DNA from: Psychromicrobium silvestre
GTDB lineage: Bacteria > Actinomycetota > Actinomycetes > Actinomycetales > Micrococcaceae
DNA length: 64,000 nt
NCBI RefSeq assembly: GCF_013408295.1
Contig: NZ_JACBYQ010000001.1
Span: 62,001 to 126,000, forward strand
Reading direction: 5' to 3'
Shown: in pieces, positions 63,481 to 64,000 of the stretch
How positions within the stretch are numbered: the first letter of the stretch is position 1
How the letters are laid out: the number at the start of each line of letters is the position of its first letter
Position numbers and translations under genes: made by a program
Notes under the pieces: generated by a model
The model's input: only the letters and a program-made list of their open reading frames with translations
Told to the model about the DNA's origin: nothing
Databases searched by the model: none

Positions 63481-64000
63481 ATGAAACAGGAGGATCTGCG
63501 CGACGCCGATTGTGGCATCGCACAGGCTGCCGCGGTGATCGGCGACTGGCAATCTCTCTTGATTCTTCGTGAAGTGGCCGGCGGAAACGCCCGTTTTGAA
63601 GGGATCCAGCGAGAGCTAGGGATTAGCAGGAGGGCGCTCACCGAGCGGCTACTTGCCCTGGTGGAGGACGGCGTGCTCCACAAACAGCAGTACCTGCCGA
63701 GGCCGCCACGCTTCGATTATCTGCTCACCCAAAAGGGCGAGGGCTTCTTACCAGTCCTCATCGCTTTGCAGGATTGGGGAACCCGTCATATCGCTGGTGA
63801 TGGGGAACTGACCGCCACTACCAGCCCCGGATCGCTGGAGTTCCATCGGGTGCACGAGCTGATCGGGACTGCTCTTCCCGCACTGGCGCTCCCTGGCCAC
63901 GATGGAGAGCTTCACCCCTTGGCGTCAGCGTCTTGGCAGGTGCTCTATTTTTTTCCGGGCGCTTATGCACCCTCTGAGAATGGTTATCCGCGGGGTTGGG
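63481..64000 (+). CDS. HxlR-type regulator fused to a peroxiredoxin-like domain, 3' end outside window
   Basis: ATG 63481 follows AAGGAGG. The HxlR winged helix is seen first (CGIAQAAAVIGDWQSLLILREV, FEGIQRELGISRRALTERLL). After residue ~130 the frame continues into GTALPALALPGHDGELHPLA and VLYFFPGAYAPSENG, the strand-loop-strand start of an AhpC/TSA peroxiredoxin. The usual Cys after the loop (TPVCT) is not there; any later Cys is outside the window. The gene has at least 173 codons and is cut at base 64000. Confidence 0.82.
   Translation, partial: MKQEDLRDADCGIAQAAAVIGDWQSLLILREVAGGNARFEGIQRELGISRRALTERLLALVEDGVLHKQQYLPRPPRFDYLLTQKGEGFLPVLIALQDWGTRHIAGDGELTATTSPGSLEFHRVHELIGTALPALALPGHDGELHPLASASWQVLYFFPGAYAPSENGYPRGW

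Overview
The window comes from a moderately GC-rich actinobacterium. The gene order TPR protein, HAD phosphatase, small ORF, tlyA, nadK, recN, pyrG, NUDIX, xerD, followed by parA, scpA, scpB, rluB, cmk, der matches the Rv1691-Rv1701 and Rv1708-Rv1713 block of Mycobacterium tuberculosis. The DUF5129 protein, the desferrioxamine-type genes and the general protein style point to Micrococcaceae (Arthrobacter, Renibacterium or Psychromicrobium type). That placement is inference, because there is no rRNA in the window.

Layout. (1) 1-8977: tightly packed core genes, most overlapping by 4-14 bases, for RNA modification, NAD kinase, DNA repair, CTP synthesis and chromosome dimer resolution. (2) 9-25.7 kb: an accessory insertion in that core. 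It holds a secreted TPM/DUF5129 protein, a NUDIX enzyme, an autoregulated propionate (2-methylcitrate) operon, an RHH/Doc-type toxin-antitoxin pair, a CitA/DcuS-like two-component system next to a DctA dicarboxylate carrier, and an iron-regulated desferrioxamine-type siderophore operon in which the acyltransferase and NIS synthetase are fused. (3) 25.7-26.3 kb: a repeat-rich intergenic region. (4) 26.3-34 kb: the second half of the core (parA, scpAB, rluB, tyrA, cmk, plsC, der), closed by a strong terminator. (5) 34-37.4 kb: a glyoxalase-like protein, small proteins, and an SDR/TetR divergon.

(6) 37.5-49.55 kb: a decayed integrative element beside tRNA-Pro(GGG). It starts with the C-terminal remnant of a conjugative MobF relaxase and carries an MFS/LysR divergon and a probable defence cassette: a DNA methyltransferase, a GHKL ATPase fused to a PD-(D/E)XK-like nuclease, and a protein with a HEPN-type R-N-x3-H motif plus a zinc ribbon. 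Several pseudogenes follow, and the right end has att-like tRNA-Pro fragments. No integrase remains. (7) 49.5-51.5 kb: a low-GC pair of exported proteins, a trypsin-like protease with an 8-base G tract that shifts its frame, and a META-domain lipoprotein.

(8) 51.7-64 kb: small metabolic and stress genes with many local regulators (MarR, HxlR, ArsR, HxlR) next to SDR, PhzF, globin, SRPBCC, VOC and MFS genes. Several regulators sit on long perfect palindromes, and two ArsR genes look leaderless. The last gene is an HxlR regulator that runs into a peroxiredoxin-like domain and is cut by the window end. A recurring oddity of this genome is short tandem duplications at or just past gene 3' ends.
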